Assembly: GCF_005765165.1 (NCBI RefSeq)
Contig: NZ_VCIW01000011.1
Location: 124,001-188,000, forward strand
Source of the DNA: Paenibacillus antri
GTDB lineage: Bacteria > Bacillota > Bacilli > Paenibacillales > YIM-B00363
Length of the DNA stretch: 64,000 nt
Direction: 5' to 3'
This document shows positions 8,673-21,198 of this stretch, one piece after another. The stretch's first letter is position 1, and the number at the start of each line of letters is the position of its first letter. Made by a program: the position numbers and the translations under genes. The notes below the pieces were generated by a model. The model saw only the letters and a list, made by a program, of their open reading frames with translations. It ran no database searches and was not told the DNA's origin.

Positions 8673-8752
8673 CGATAAACCCTCCTCTATGGAAAATGTT
8701 CCTTGCGTCCGCTTCTCGACGGAAGCGGTTCGATCTATCTAAACGGATTTGT

Positions 8753-11695
<2,943 letters not shown>

Positions 11696-11710
11696 AGTTG
11701 GCCGCCCCCC

Positions 11711-12544
11711 TTACGAAAATTTCGGAGCGGTGGTGTTCTTCGGAACGACGAACTCTTCTTTGTCGTTGCCTACCGTCTCGTCTTCGATGCCCAGCTCGGC
11801 TTTCACCCAGTCGTAGCCTTCCGCCTCGAGGCGCTCCGCCAGCTCCGGACCGCCGGACTTCACGATGCGGCCCTGCATCATGACATGGACGAAGTCCGGT
11901 TTAATATAATTCAATAACCGCTGATAGTGAGTGATGATCAGGAACGAACGGTCTTCCGCCCGCATCGCGTTCACGCCGGCCGCGACGACCTTCAACGCGT
12001 CGATGTCGAGACCGGAGTCGATCTCGTCGAGAATGATGATCCGAGGCTCGAGCACCATCATCTGCAAAATTTCGTTCCGCTTCTTCTCGCCGCCGGAGAA
12101 GCCTTCGTTCAGGTAGCGATGCATGAACTGCGGATCCATCTCGAGCTCTTTCATCTTCGCTTCCATCTGGCGAATGAACTTGATGAGCGAGATTTCGTTG
12201 CCTTCGCCGCGGCGCGCGTTGATGGCGCTGCGCAGGAAGTCGGCGTTCGTCACGCCCGTAATTTCGCTCGGATACTGCATCGCGAGGAACAAGCCCGCGA
12301 GCGCGCGCTCGTCGACGCCCATCTCGAGCACGTCTTCGCCGTCGAGGGTGACGCTGCCGCTTTGGACTTCGTATTTCGGATGACCCATGAGCGTCGAAGC
12401 GAGCGTACTCTTGCCCGTTCCGTTCGGACCCATGATCGCGTGGATTTCGCCGCCCTTGATTTCAAGGTTGAACCCTTTAAGAATTTCCTTGCCTTCGATC
12501 GAAGAGCGAAGATCTTGTATTTTCAAAACCGGTGCTTGTGCCAT
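11711..12544 (-). CDS. sufC: SUF system ATPase SufC
   Basis: SufC is the ABC-type ATPase that drives conformational change in SufBC2D. The 277-residue protein has Walker [10 protein letters not shown] at 39-47, the ABC signature [11 protein letters not shown], and Walker [13 protein letters not shown]. The C-terminus, after [13 protein letters not shown], is about 20 residues longer than usual and charged ([18 protein letters not shown]). As first gene of the operon it follows GGAGGG and a promoter embedded in a palindrome. Confidence 0.97.
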   Translation of the reverse strand: MAQAPVLKIQDLRSSIEGKEILKGFNLEIKGGEIHAIMGPNGTGKSTLASTLMGHPKYEVQSGSVTLDGEDVLEMGVDERALAGLFLAMQYPSEITGVTNADFLRSAINARRGEGNEISLIKFIRQMEAKMKELEMDPQFMHRYLNEGFSGGEKKRNEILQMMVLEPRIIILDEIDSGLDIDALKVVAAGVNAMRAEDRSFLIITHYQRLLNYIKPDFVHVMMQGRIVKSGGPELAERLEAEGYDWVKAELGIEDETVGNDKEEFVVPKNTTAPKFS

Positions 12545-12575
12545 GACTACTGTTTCCCTCCAAGTTTGATTTTCT

Positions 12576-12614
12576 ATTTAGAATTATTCTAAATTGATTC
12601 TCACTGATTCTCAA
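12576..12614 (-). promoter_or_regulatory. Predicted suf promoter overlapping a Fur/PerR-type palindrome
   Basis: On the minus strand TTGAGA (12609-12614) and TAGAAT (12586-12591) are 17 bp apart, a good sigma-A promoter. The -10 box lies within a perfect 19-bp palindrome, ATTTAGAATTATTCTAAAT at 12576-12594, that fits the 7-1-7 layout of Fur-family operators (PerR consensus TTATAATNATTATAA). A weaker related half-palindrome, TAGAATAATTCCA, lies at 12630-12642. A repressor bound here would block RNA polymerase directly. Which Fur-family protein binds is an inference. Confidence 0.6.
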
Positions 12615-12686
12615 CTGTTAATTTTAATATAGAATAATTCCAATTCGCAAGGGCGGCCGGAAAATCGCTCGTTTCCGCGCAAACTC

Positions 12687-13268
12687 TTACCTTTTTAAAA
12701 CTTCTCTGATCTCCGCGGCCTTCCGCGCGAACGCTTCGTCGGACAGCACCGGTCGCCCGAGGGCGGCTTGGTCCTCGCCGATCGGCAGCCGAACCCAAGA
12801 CTTGCATCCGGCGAACCCCGGATCATTGGGCACGTCGATCGGCGCCTCGAACCGATAAACGCGAAGCAGCAAGCAATGCAGCGGCTTCGTCCGCTTCCAA
12901 TGGAGCCGCTCGGAGGCGTAATCGTCCGTCCATATATGATATGGAGACAACGCTTGCAGGCGTTCCTCGTCCTCGATCAGCAGATCTTCGACCGCCTCGG
13001 CCCAAGCCTTGATCGGCACCGCCGGCGCGTCCGGTCTCCACTCCGCCTTCGTCTCGGCGACGAACCGCCGGTACGGCTCCTTCAACAGATGCTCTTTCTG
13101 ATGCTCGTAGGTCGGGAAGAAATAAAACGCTTCGTTCGTCAATTCGAAATCGCGCGTCTCCTCCCGAATCCCGCCCTTGCGCAAGGCGAGAATCGTATCG
13201 CCGCCAAGAAACGCCTCCACCGCGGACGCCCATTCCTTCAGCGCCGCCGCCGTCGCATTTTCGTTCAT
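12687..13268 (-). CDS. DUF1802 family protein
   Basis: A 193-residue soluble protein. The N-terminal pattern ALKEWASAVEAFLGGDTILALRKGG (quoted loosely) and the motif FYFFPTYEHQKEHLL near residue 50 are, from memory, the hallmark of the DUF1802 family of cyanobacteria and Bacillota. Its function is not known; restriction-nuclease-like folds have been suggested for some DUFs of this kind, but no catalytic set is evident here. The ATG at 13268 follows GGGGAGG at 11 bp. It is divergent from the small gene at 13382. Confidence 0.7.
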   Translation of the reverse strand: MNENATAAALKEWASAVEAFLGGDTILALRKGGIREETRDFELTNEAFYFFPTYEHQKEHLLKEPYRRFVAETKAEWRPDAPAVPIKAWAEAVEDLLIEDEERLQALSPYHIWTDDYASERLHWKRTKPLHCLLLRVYRFEAPIDVPNDPGFAGCKSWVRLPIGEDQAALGRPVLSDEAFARKAAEIREVLKR

Positions 13269-13381
13269 CTATGTGTCCGCCTCCCCGGTAAAACAATGCA
13301 AGCGCCGTCCCGTATCGAAACGACCGTCTTTCCCCATTCTAATATCGCAGTCATCATTCTCGCCAAAGGAGTGACGGTTTC

Positions 13382-13537
13382 ATGCGCGAAGGTTTAATTC
13401 CGGCCATCCTCGGCACCGCGGTCGCCACGACGGGAGCGGCTATGCTGAAGCGCAACCCGGCTGTAGGCTACGGGATCCTCGGCTTCGGGCTCGCCCACAT
13501 CGTGCTCGGCGCCATCGACTTGATCGAACATAAATAA
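13382..13537 (+). CDS. Small Gly/Ala-rich membrane protein (51 aa)
   Basis: A 51-codon gene with a very good ribosome site (AAAGGAG, 9 bp before the ATG). The product has one or two hydrophobic stretches (LIPAILGTAVATTGAAML and VGYGILGFGLAHIVLGAIDL) and ends IEHK. Similar peptides are frequent in Paenibacillus genomes, sometimes under the misleading name asparagine synthase; no enzymatic function is possible at this size. A terminator follows 26 bp after the stop. Confidence 0.75.
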   Translation: MREGLIPAILGTAVATTGAAMLKRNPAVGYGILGFGLAHIVLGAIDLIEHK

Positions 13538-13563
13538 TCAAGCCGCTTGGAGCGAAAATGAAG

Positions 13564-13597
13564 AACACCTGCGCCCGACATCGGCAGCAGGTGTTTT
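13564..13597. terminator. Bidirectional terminator between the small gene and dps
   Basis: AACACCTGC (13564-13572) pairs with GCAGGTGTT (13587-13595), followed by TTCATT on the plus strand and by CTTCATTTT on the minus strand. It separates two convergent genes. Confidence 0.7.
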
Positions 13598-13616
13598 CAT
13601 TATACATAAAGAATTG

Positions 13617-14105
13617 CTATTCGTTAAACGACCGGAGCATCCACGCATGCTTCTCCAGCGAAGAACGAATGCCGAGCAGCATGTCCGACGTCGCCTCGTC
13701 CCCGGCCTGCTGCGCGATCTCCATCCCTTGCTCGAGCTCGGCGATGATCGCGCGGAAGTCGTTTTCGATATTCCGCACCATATCGGCCGGCTTCTCGCCG
13801 CCCGCCGCTTCCCCGATCGAGGCGGTGACCAGATATTCCCGCATCGTCGCGGGCGGCTTGCCCCCGATCGACAGCACCCGCTCCGCGAGCTCGTCGATGT
13901 GAAGCGCCGCTTCGTTGTACAGCTCCTCGAATTTGAGGTGCAGCGTGAAGAAGACCGGTCCCTTCACGAACCAATGATAATTGTGCAGCTTGACGAATAA
14001 GACGTTCCAGTTGGCGATCTGCTTGTTCAGGAACGCGACGACGTTCTGCGTCGTGCCCGAGCCTTGACCGGACGGCGTCCAGTCGAGCGTTGCGTTTTGA
14101 GTCAT
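13617..14105 (-). CDS. dps: Dps-family ferritin-like DNA-protection protein
   Basis: A 162-residue four-helix-bundle protein that oxidises and stores iron using hydrogen peroxide and can protect DNA. The inter-subunit ferroxidase ligands are in [18 protein letters not shown] (His) and [19 protein letters not shown] (Glu/Asp), the typical Dps pattern. The N-terminus carries a short polar tail ([14 protein letters not shown]). The ATG follows GAGGAAG. No clear PerR box was seen upstream, although the suf operon 1.5 kb away has one. Confidence 0.9.
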   Translation of the reverse strand: MTQNATLDWTPSGQGSGTTQNVVAFLNKQIANWNVLFVKLHNYHWFVKGPVFFTLHLKFEELYNEAALHIDELAERVLSIGGKPPATMREYLVTASIGEAAGGEKPADMVRNIENDFRAIIAELEQGMEIAQQAGDEATSDMLLGIRSSLEKHAWMLRSFNE

Positions 14106-14271
14106 TTGTTCCGCTTCCTCTCTTGTTCGAATGACTTGCTCTTCTCTAAAGTACCATTATTTTGCAACGAAGCAGTGGATCTTATCACAACGCCGCGAAA
14201 TGTATTTTCTTCCGAGCCCCGCTTGTCTTATACTAAGAGGTAATGTTTTTAGAAAAGGCGGGATCCGAACC

Positions 14272-15492
<1,221 letters not shown>

Positions 15493-15493
15493 A

Positions 15494-16555
15494 TTGACTG
15501 CTGCGAACCACGATAATTGGCTGCAATCGGTCCGCTGGAACGCGGATCATCTCGATTTGCTCGATCAACGGCTCCTTCCGGAGGAAGTCGTCTACTTGAA
15601 GCTCGTCGCGTCGAAGGACGTCTGGGACGCGATTAAAGAGCTGAAGGTGCGCGGGGCGCCGGCGATCGGCATCGCCGCCGCGTACGGGCTGTATTTAGGC
15701 GTCCAAGGCGAAGCCGGCGGCGTGCCGGAGCTCCTCGCCGCCGTGAAGCGCGAGCGCGATTACTTGGCGTCTTCGCGACCGACCGCCGTCAACCTGTTCT
15801 GGGCGCTCGACCGGCTCGTCCGGAAGGCGTCGGAGCTGGCGGAAGCCGGAGCCGACGCCGCGACGATCAAGGAAGGCCTCCTGCAGGAGGCGATCGTCAT
15901 TCAGTCCGAGGACGAGGAGACGAACCGCGCGATCGGCGAGCACGCGCTGTCCCTGTTCGAGGACGGCTACGGCGTCCTGACGCACTGCAACGCCGGCGGC
16001 CTCGCCACCGCCCGCTACGGCACCGCGACGGCGCCGATGTATCTGGCGAAGGAGAAGGGCTGGAACCTGCGCGTGTTCGCGGACGAGACGCGCCCGGTGC
16101 TGCAGGGCGCCCGGCTGACCGCGTTCGAGCTCATGCGCGCGGGCATCGACGTGACGCTCATTACCGATAACATGGCCGCGATGGTCATGTCCAAGGGCTG
16201 GATCCAAGCGGTCATCGTCGGCACCGACCGCGTCGCCGCGAACGGCGACGTCGCGAACAAGATCGGCACGTACGGCGTAGCCGTGCTCGCGAAGGCTCAC
16301 GGCATTCCGTTCTACGTCGCTTGTCCGATGTCGACGATCGATCTGAACACGCCTACGGGCGCCGACATTCCGATCGAAGAGCGGCACGAAGACGAAGTGA
16401 CCGTCGGCTTCGGCAAGCGCACCGCGCCGCAAGGCGTGAAAGTGTACAACCCGGCGTTCGACGTCACCCCGGCGGAATACGTATCGGCGATCATTACCGA
16501 GAAGGGAATCGTTCGCGCCCCTTACGCGGATAACCTGCGCCGCCTGTTCGAATAG
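15494..16555 (+). CDS. mtnA: S-methyl-5-thioribose-1-phosphate isomerase MtnA
   Basis: MtnA converts methylthioribose-1-phosphate to methylthioribulose-1-phosphate, the step after MtnK. The family motifs are [35 protein letters not shown] (catalytic Cys) and [20 protein letters not shown] (catalytic Asp). I choose the TTG at 15494, 1 bp after the mtnK stop codon and preceded by AGAAGG; it gives 353 residues, the length of the Bacillus subtilis enzyme. The gene forms an operon with mtnK and ends at a strong terminator. Confidence 0.95.
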   Translation: MTAANHDNWLQSVRWNADHLDLLDQRLLPEEVVYLKLVASKDVWDAIKELKVRGAPAIGIAAAYGLYLGVQGEAGGVPELLAAVKRERDYLASSRPTAVNLFWALDRLVRKASELAEAGADAATIKEGLLQEAIVIQSEDEETNRAIGEHALSLFEDGYGVLTHCNAGGLATARYGTATAPMYLAKEKGWNLRVFADETRPVLQGARLTAFELMRAGIDVTLITDNMAAMVMSKGWIQAVIVGTDRVAANGDVANKIGTYGVAVLAKAHGIPFYVACPMSTIDLNTPTGADIPIEERHEDEVTVGFGKRTAPQGVKVYNPAFDVTPAEYVSAIITEKGIVRAPYADNLRRLFE

Positions 16556-16570
16556 TCGGTTTTCGCAAAA

Positions 16571-16606
16571 AAATGCTGCTCTCCGAAGGTCGGAGAGCAG
16601 CATTTT
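16571..16606. terminator. Bidirectional terminator between mtnA and yunC
   Basis: A perfect 16-bp stem (AAATGCTGCTCTCCGA with TCGGAGAGCAGCATTT, loop AGG) is flanked by A-rich sequence on the left and T-rich sequence on the right, so it serves both convergent genes. Confidence 0.9.
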
Positions 16607-16612
16607 CTATGT

Positions 16613-16915
16613 TCAGATCATCTTTAATAGCGCGTCCGCCCCTTTCATGCCGACCTGAACGCCGAGCTTCTCCGCTTCGATCGTCACCGACTCGAGCGGC
16701 GCGTTCACGAGTTCCTCGAGCGTCTTGACGCCGACGGCGCGTCCCGCGACGATGCCGCGGTCCTTCAGCCGTTCGTTCAGCAGGGCGACGTCCAACGCGC
16801 CGCACATAATGTACCCCCGGTCGGTCGCGACGGCGACAAGGTTCGTCTTCGGCAGCTTCACCTCGATGCCGATCATCGCGTGTCCTCCGATGGTCATGGG
16901 CACCATCCGCATCAT
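16613..16915 (-). CDS. yunC: YunC-like DUF1805 protein
   Basis: A 100-residue protein almost certainly orthologous to Bacillus subtilis YunC: KLPKTNLVAVATDRGYIMCG, ALDVALLNERLKDRGIVAGR and AVGVKTLEELVNAPLESVT follow the family sequence closely. The domain is DUF1805, an isolated small alpha/beta fold of unknown function. The start is the ATG at 16915, 9 bp after AAGGGAGG; a much longer open frame upstream has no ribosome site. Confidence 0.9.
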   Translation of the reverse strand: MMRMVPMTIGGHAMIGIEVKLPKTNLVAVATDRGYIMCGALDVALLNERLKDRGIVAGRAVGVKTLEELVNAPLESVTIEAEKLGVQVGMKGADALLKMI

Positions 16916-17079
16916 CCGTATTCGCCTCCCTTCGTCTCGCATCCCTCTCCCATATATATATGCGAAAGACGACGCCTCGTGAGGGCTGGCGCAATTCGGG
17001 CCAATTCCGGGGACCGTCCGTCCATGGCTCGGCGGGTCGCGCGTCATATCCTAATGGTTATAGGGAGGAGATGAAAAGG

Positions 17080-17415
17080 ATGCATCGATCGAATATAGCC
17101 TCTAAGGCGAAGTCGCTTGTCGGCGGTCCGATCGTCGTCAAGATGAAGGACGGCAAGACGGTGTCCGGCACGCTCGTCCGCATCGCCGGCCAGCGTCTGT
17201 ACGTCGCCCCGCATGGCGCCGCCGGCGGGAAGCGGAAGTCCGCTCCGGTTCGGACGAAGGCGCTGCTTCCGCTGCTGCTGTTCGACATCGGGGCGATCGG
17301 CGCCGGCGTGCCTTACGGGTACGGCGGCTACGGACCCGGACCGTACGGCGGTCCCTACGGCCCTTACGGCCCATACGGACCGTATGGCGGCCCGCAAGGC
17401 GGGCTCTGGTTCTAA
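17080..17415 (+). CDS. LSm-like domain protein with Gly-Pro-Tyr tail, possible spore-coat protein
   Basis: A 111-residue protein in two parts. Residues about 10-50 (KSLVGGPIVVKMKDGKTVSG, then TLVRIAGQRLYVAPHG) look like the small beta-barrel seen in Hfq/LSm-like and YuzF/DUF2642-type coat proteins. The C-terminal 35 residues are built of Pro-Tyr-Gly repeats (YGPYGPYGPYGG), a composition common in spore coat or exosporium proteins. Two starts are possible: ATG 17071, 2 bp after GGGAGGAG, and ATG 17080, 11 bp after it with AAAAGG just before; I use 17080. Coat function is inference from composition and from the sporulating host. Confidence 0.65.
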   Translation: MHRSNIASKAKSLVGGPIVVKMKDGKTVSGTLVRIAGQRLYVAPHGAAGGKRKSAPVRTKALLPLLLFDIGAIGAGVPYGYGGYGPGPYGGPYGPYGPYGPYGGPQGGLWF

Positions 17416-17432
17416 CGATCTGGTTCTAACGA

Positions 17433-17486
17433 AAGGGGCGATGCCGCAGCCATTCGTCGTTCGAATGACCGGCGGCATCGCCCCTT
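17433..17486. terminator. Bidirectional terminator
   Basis: AAGGGGCGATGCCGC (17433-17447) pairs with GCGGCATCGCCCCTT (17472-17486), a 15-bp stem, between two convergent genes. Confidence 0.75.
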
Positions 17487-17492
17487 CTCGCG

Positions 17493-19403
17493 TTACGCCG
17501 TCGACGTCCCGCCTTGCACGCGGTTCGCCTCGGATTGCAGTCGTTCCCTCAGCTTCTCGGGCGACAGCGGCGGACTGTATAAATAGCCTTGCAGCTCGTC
17601 GCAGCCGTAAGTGCGAAGGTAGGCCAGCTGCTCCTCCGTCTCCACGCCCTCCGCGATGACCGTCTGGCCCAGATGATGCGCCATCGTAATGATCGTCCGC
17701 ACGATCGCCGCGTCGTTCGGGTCGTCCATAATGTCGCGGACGAACGAACGGTCGATCTTCAGCTTGTCGACCGGGAAGCTCTTCAGGTAGTTCAGCGAGC
17801 TGTAGCCGGTGCCGAAGTCGTCGATCGAGATGCGAAGGCCCAGCTCCTTCAGCCGCATCAACGCCGCCGTAGCGAACTCCACGTCCATCGTCATGCTTTC
17901 GGTAATTTCCAGCTCCAAATATTCCGGCGCTAGATCGGTTTCGATCAAGATCGCCGCGACGCGCTCGGTTAAGTTCGGCTGAAGGAATTGCCGCACCGAC
18001 AAGTTGACGGATACCGGAATCGGCGGGAGCCCGTCGAGCTGCCAAGCCCGGTTTTGCCGGCACGCCTCGCGAATGACCCACTCGCTGAGCGGCACGATGA
18101 GGCCCGTCTCCTCCGCGATCGGGATGAATTCGCCCGGCGAGACGATGCCGCGTTCCGGATGCCGCCAACGGATCAGCGCCTCCGTGCCGACGATCTCGAA
18201 CGACGGAATATGAACCTGCGGCTGATAGACGAGGACGAACTCCCCGTCTTGAATCGCCTTGCGAAGATCGTTCTCCATCGTAAACTTCGACAAGTACAAC
18301 TCGTCCATCTCGGGCGTGTACAGCTCGTAGCCGTTCTTGCCCCTCTCCTTCGCTTTGGAGAGCGCGACCCCGGCGTTCTTCAACAGCACCGATTCGTCCG
18401 CGCCGCCGCAGCCGACGGCGATGCCCATGCTGGTAGAGATGTGCAGCGTATATTCCTGAATCAGGAACGGCTCGTCCAGCTCTTCGGTAATGCGGTGCGC
18501 CAGGTCGCCGGGCAGTACGGCGCCGCCGCTGTCGCGGAACAGGATGCCGAATTCGTCCCCTTCCATGCGCGCCGCCACGCCGAAGTCGGACACGCTCCGG
18601 TTCAGCCGGTCGGCCAGCTGCAAGAGCAGCATGTCGCCGATGTCTTGACCGAGCGAGCCGTTGACGAGCTTGAAGCGGTCCACGTTCAGCAAGACGACGT
18701 AAACGCGCGTCCGGTCGCCGGCCGATACTAAATATTCCGCGACCATGTCCCGAAACAGCCGCCGATTCGGCAGCCCCGTCAGGTCGTCGTAATACGCCAT
18801 ATGTTTAATGCGTTCTTCCGTTTGCCTTTTCTTCGTAATGTCTTCGTAGATCGCGATCACGCCCGTAATATTCCGCTTGTCGTCTTTGATCGGAAGCGTG
18901 GTCACGTGAATGTCGGCCGGGTATCCGGTATTCAGCACGATGACGGAGTGGAACGTCGAGACGTCGCCGCCGAGCGTCTGTTGGAAGCGCCGCATCGTCT
19001 CGTTCAAATGATTGACATGGATGAATTCCGTGAACGACTTGCCGATGACCTCCGACTCCGCGTATCCCGTAATGATCCTGGAAGCCGGATTCGTCCGGAC
19101 GAACGCGCCGGACCGATCCAACAGCGTGATCGCCACGGGAATCGAATCGAACAGCGACGTGAACACTTCGTCCTTCTGCGCCAGCTTCCGCTCGACCGAC
19201 GCTTCGTCGGCTTTCTCGCTGCGAGAGCGCCAAATGATGCCGGCGGCGGCCGCGACGAGAAGAATCGCCGCTATCCACGCATACGCCCGATCGGATGGAG
19301 AGTGTCCTCCTCCTTGGGCAAGCCAAACGAGGAAGGCGGCGGCTTGCGCCGCCACCGCGATGACAGTCAGCGACTTCGGGTTGAGGAATGGAAGTTTACG
19401 CAT
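17493..19403 (-). CDS. Membrane-bound PAS-GGDEF-EAL protein, probable c-di-GMP phosphodiesterase
   Basis: A 636-residue signalling protein: two membrane spans (about 12-30 and 41-58), a PAS domain (about 75-195), a GGDEF domain (about 200-365) and an EAL domain (about 375-625). The EAL half keeps its active-site set: EALIRWRHPE (EAL at 408-410), ITESMTMD, IDDFGTGYSSL, KIDRSFV and a C-terminal ELQGYLYSPPL, so cleavage of c-di-GMP is likely. The GGDEF half is degenerate: EGDEF at 281-285 and NVDRFKLVNGSLGQ in place of the usual D-x-D-x-FK-x-x-ND-x-x-GH, so cyclase activity is doubtful and it may serve as a GTP sensor. The start follows AAAGGA. Confidence 0.9.
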   Translation of the reverse strand: MRKLPFLNPKSLTVIAVAAQAAAFLVWLAQGGGHSPSDRAYAWIAAILLVAAAAGIIWRSRSEKADEASVERKLAQKDEVFTSLFDSIPVAITLLDRSGAFVRTNPASRIITGYAESEVIGKSFTEFIHVNHLNETMRRFQQTLGGDVSTFHSVIVLNTGYPADIHVTTLPIKDDKRNITGVIAIYEDITKKRQTEERIKHMAYYDDLTGLPNRRLFRDMVAEYLVSAGDRTRVYVVLLNVDRFKLVNGSLGQDIGDMLLLQLADRLNRSVSDFGVAARMEGDEFGILFRDSGGAVLPGDLAHRITEELDEPFLIQEYTLHISTSMGIAVGCGGADESVLLKNAGVALSKAKERGKNGYELYTPEMDELYLSKFTMENDLRKAIQDGEFVLVYQPQVHIPSFEIVGTEALIRWRHPERGIVSPGEFIPIAEETGLIVPLSEWVIREACRQNRAWQLDGLPPIPVSVNLSVRQFLQPNLTERVAAILIETDLAPEYLELEITESMTMDVEFATAALMRLKELGLRISIDDFGTGYSSLNYLKSFPVDKLKIDRSFVRDIMDDPNDAAIVRTIITMAHHLGQTVIAEGVETEEQLAYLRTYGCDELQGYLYSPPLSPEKLRERLQSEANRVQGGTSTA

Positions 19404-19533
19404 GGTTGGAATCCTTTCGCGCGAGCCGACGCCGGAGGCTGGTCGAATGCGAAGCGCTATAAAGTCGAATTATGTAATAATTTGTCGTACAGGGGTCGAA
19501 ATCCTGCCTGCCCGAAAATTATTCCGCTCTTCG

Positions 19534-19908
19534 TTACTTCCTCGAGGCCAAGGCGGCGCTCAGCACGCATGCCCAACCGGTCAAAAACGCAACGCCCCCG
19601 AGCGGCGTAATCGCGCCGAGCCACGAAATTTCCGTAACGCTGAGCGCATATAAACTGCCGGAAAACAACGCCGTTCCCAAGACGAACGCCCAGCCCGCCC
19701 ACGACAGCAGCTTCGGACGGCGAAGCGAGCCGCCCAAGAGGCCGACGAGCAGCATCCCGACCGCATGCAGCATGTGATATTGAACTCCCGTATCGTAAAT
19801 GTCCGCGTAATAATCCTCGAGCTGCAGCCCGTGCGCGCCGAAAGCGCCGATCGCCACGCTGAGGAATGCGCTGACGGCTCCCGCCGCCACCCATGTTCTC
19901 GTCACCAT
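19534..19908 (-). CDS. DUF423 family membrane protein (YwdK-like)
   Basis: A 124-residue integral membrane protein with four predicted spans. GAFGAHGLQ near residue 22 and the end GVAFLTGWACVLSAAL are characteristic of DUF423, found as YwdK in Bacillus subtilis and YgdD in Escherichia coli; its function is not established. The start ATG at 19908 follows AAGGGAGA, and an upstream extension of the frame lacks a ribosome site. Confidence 0.85.
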   Translation of the reverse strand: MVTRTWVAAGAVSAFLSVAIGAFGAHGLQLEDYYADIYDTGVQYHMLHAVGMLLVGLLGGSLRRPKLLSWAGWAFVLGTALFSGSLYALSVTEISWLGAITPLGGVAFLTGWACVLSAALASRK

Positions 19909-19962
19909 AAAAATCTCCCTTTCTATCTGGCCTTCCCGTTGGTTAAAATGATAATGCATCGA

Positions 19963-19986
19963 ATGAAAAAAGGAAACTTTTTTCAT
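19963..19986. promoter_or_regulatory. Perfect inverted repeat in a divergent intergenic region
   Basis: ATGAAAAAAG (19963-19972) and CTTTTTTCAT (19977-19986) surround a GAAA loop. It lies just upstream of a -10-like TATACT (19989-19994) for the plus-strand gene. It could be an operator or an RNA hairpin; no T-run follows it outside the stem. Confidence 0.45.
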
Positions 19987-20024
19987 GATATACTCTATGA
20001 AAAGAGGAAAGGAGGAGTCCCCTC

Positions 20025-20408
20025 TTGGAACGTACGCATTCGAAAATCGGCATCGCTTCATTCATCCTGGCCGTCGTCTCCGTACTCGGCATCATCGGCT
20101 CGGCGATCGGCGCGAGCGTCCTCGCCGCCGGCTTCGCGAACGATCCGGCGTTCTTGAACGGCGTCGAGGCCGGCGTGCTGCCGGAAGGCATGGGCGGCTT
20201 CTTGGCGGTCATCGGGCTAATGTTTCTTTTTATTTTGACTGCGCTCGTCGGCGCGGTGCTCGGGCTCGTAGGCCTGTTTCAGAAGGAACGGCTCAAGCTG
20301 TTTTCGATTCTGGGGCTCGTGTTCAATTCGCTCGTCGTCCTGTTCGTCATGGTCATCATGATCATCGGCATGCTGGCGGCTCCGGCGCTGCCGGGCACGT
20401 TTCAGTAA
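20025..20408 (+). CDS. Small DUF4064-like membrane protein
   Basis: A 127-residue protein with four predicted hydrophobic spans; it starts MERTHSKIGIASFILAVVSV, a pattern seen in DUF4064-like small membrane proteins of Bacillota. The start is a TTG, 8 bp after AAAGGAGGAG. A -10-like TATACT lies at 19989-19994. The function is unknown. The gene is followed by a degenerate copy of the 51-bp repeat. Confidence 0.65.
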   Translation: MERTHSKIGIASFILAVVSVLGIIGSAIGASVLAAGFANDPAFLNGVEAGVLPEGMGGFLAVIGLMFLFILTALVGAVLGLVGLFQKERLKLFSILGLVFNSLVVLFVMVIMIIGMLAAPALPGTFQ

Positions 20409-20418
20409 TCGCCGCGCA

Positions 20419-20500
20419 GGCGCCCTGCAGCCGGTGAAATTCCGACGATTTCGCCCTTGCGGCGGCAGCGGCGCCCTGCAGCCGATGAAACTCAAGCACC
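20419..20500. repeat. Degenerate two-unit copy of the 51-bp repeat family
   Basis: GGCGCCCTGCAGCCG occurs at 20419 and again at 20470, exactly 51 bp apart, each followed by TGAAA. The second copy continues CTGCAGCCGATGAAACTC, which lines up with CTGCAGTCGGAGAAACTC of the large arrays, but the palindrome has decayed. It sits between convergent genes, like the main array. Confidence 0.55.
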
Positions 20501-20559
20501 GGAGCAAAATAGGCTGCCTCCCAAGCGGATCGCCGCCTAAGAAACAGCCCTTGACTCCT

Positions 20560-20916
20560 TTATAACTGCGCCTCCACCGCCTGCACGACCCGCTCCGCGT
20601 GGAACGGCTTGATCAGGAAGTCCGATGCGCCCGACGCCATCGCTTCCATGACCAACCCGCGCCGTCCTAACGCGCTGCACATAATCACCTTAGCCCCGGG
20701 CTCGATGGCCCGAATGCGCTGCAGCCCGTGGAAGCCGTGCGACTCCCGCAACGTAATATCCATCGTGACGACGTCGGGCTTCAGAAGCGCGAACTTCCGC
20801 ACGGCGTCCTCCCCGTTCGCCGCCTCCCCGACCACCTCGTGACCTCTCGATTCCAAGGCGTCTCGGATCAACACCCGCATGAACGCCGCGTCGTCCACGA
20901 CCAAAATTCTCGCCAA
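20560..20916 (-). CDS. Stand-alone CheY-like response regulator receiver
   Basis: A 118-residue single receiver domain with D8, D9, phosphoacceptor D53, S81 and K103 in the standard places, and no output domain. It begins MARILVVDDAAFMRVLIRDA and is close to CheY in length, but no chemotaxis or flagellar gene is nearby, so the partner kinase is unknown. The start is a TTG at 20916, 8 bp after AAGGAG. Confidence 0.9.
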   Translation of the reverse strand: MARILVVDDAAFMRVLIRDALESRGHEVVGEAANGEDAVRKFALLKPDVVTMDITLRESHGFHGLQRIRAIEPGAKVIMCSALGRRGLVMEAMASGASDFLIKPFHAERVVQAVEAQL

Positions 20917-21198
20917 TCATTTCACTCCTTCTTCTTCGTCCGTTTCGTTACAGCCATTGTACCTCCGGCTTGTCCCGCGACGAATAGGAAGGGCTTCTCA
21001 TTCCAACCGATGGGAATTCCTATCTTTCAATTTCCACTCCCCTACCGATTTCCGCTCAAGCCTACCTCCTTTGCATAGTGCAAAACGAAAATCGTTGCCC
21101 GTCCGCCCCATCGGCGGTAAAATGAATCAACCCTAAGAAAATCCGTTCAGCCCTACACGGAAAGCGAGGGATTAACTCAATTAGGGAGGATGTCGTAC

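Noticed and set aside
7464-8678. Long plus-strand frame opposite sufB
   Set aside because: Shadow of sufB with Arg-rich low-complexity translation and no ribosome site.
14107-14271. S-box (SAM) riboswitch upstream of mtnK
   Set aside because: The conserved S-box core and terminator are not present; only a possible -10 box is seen.
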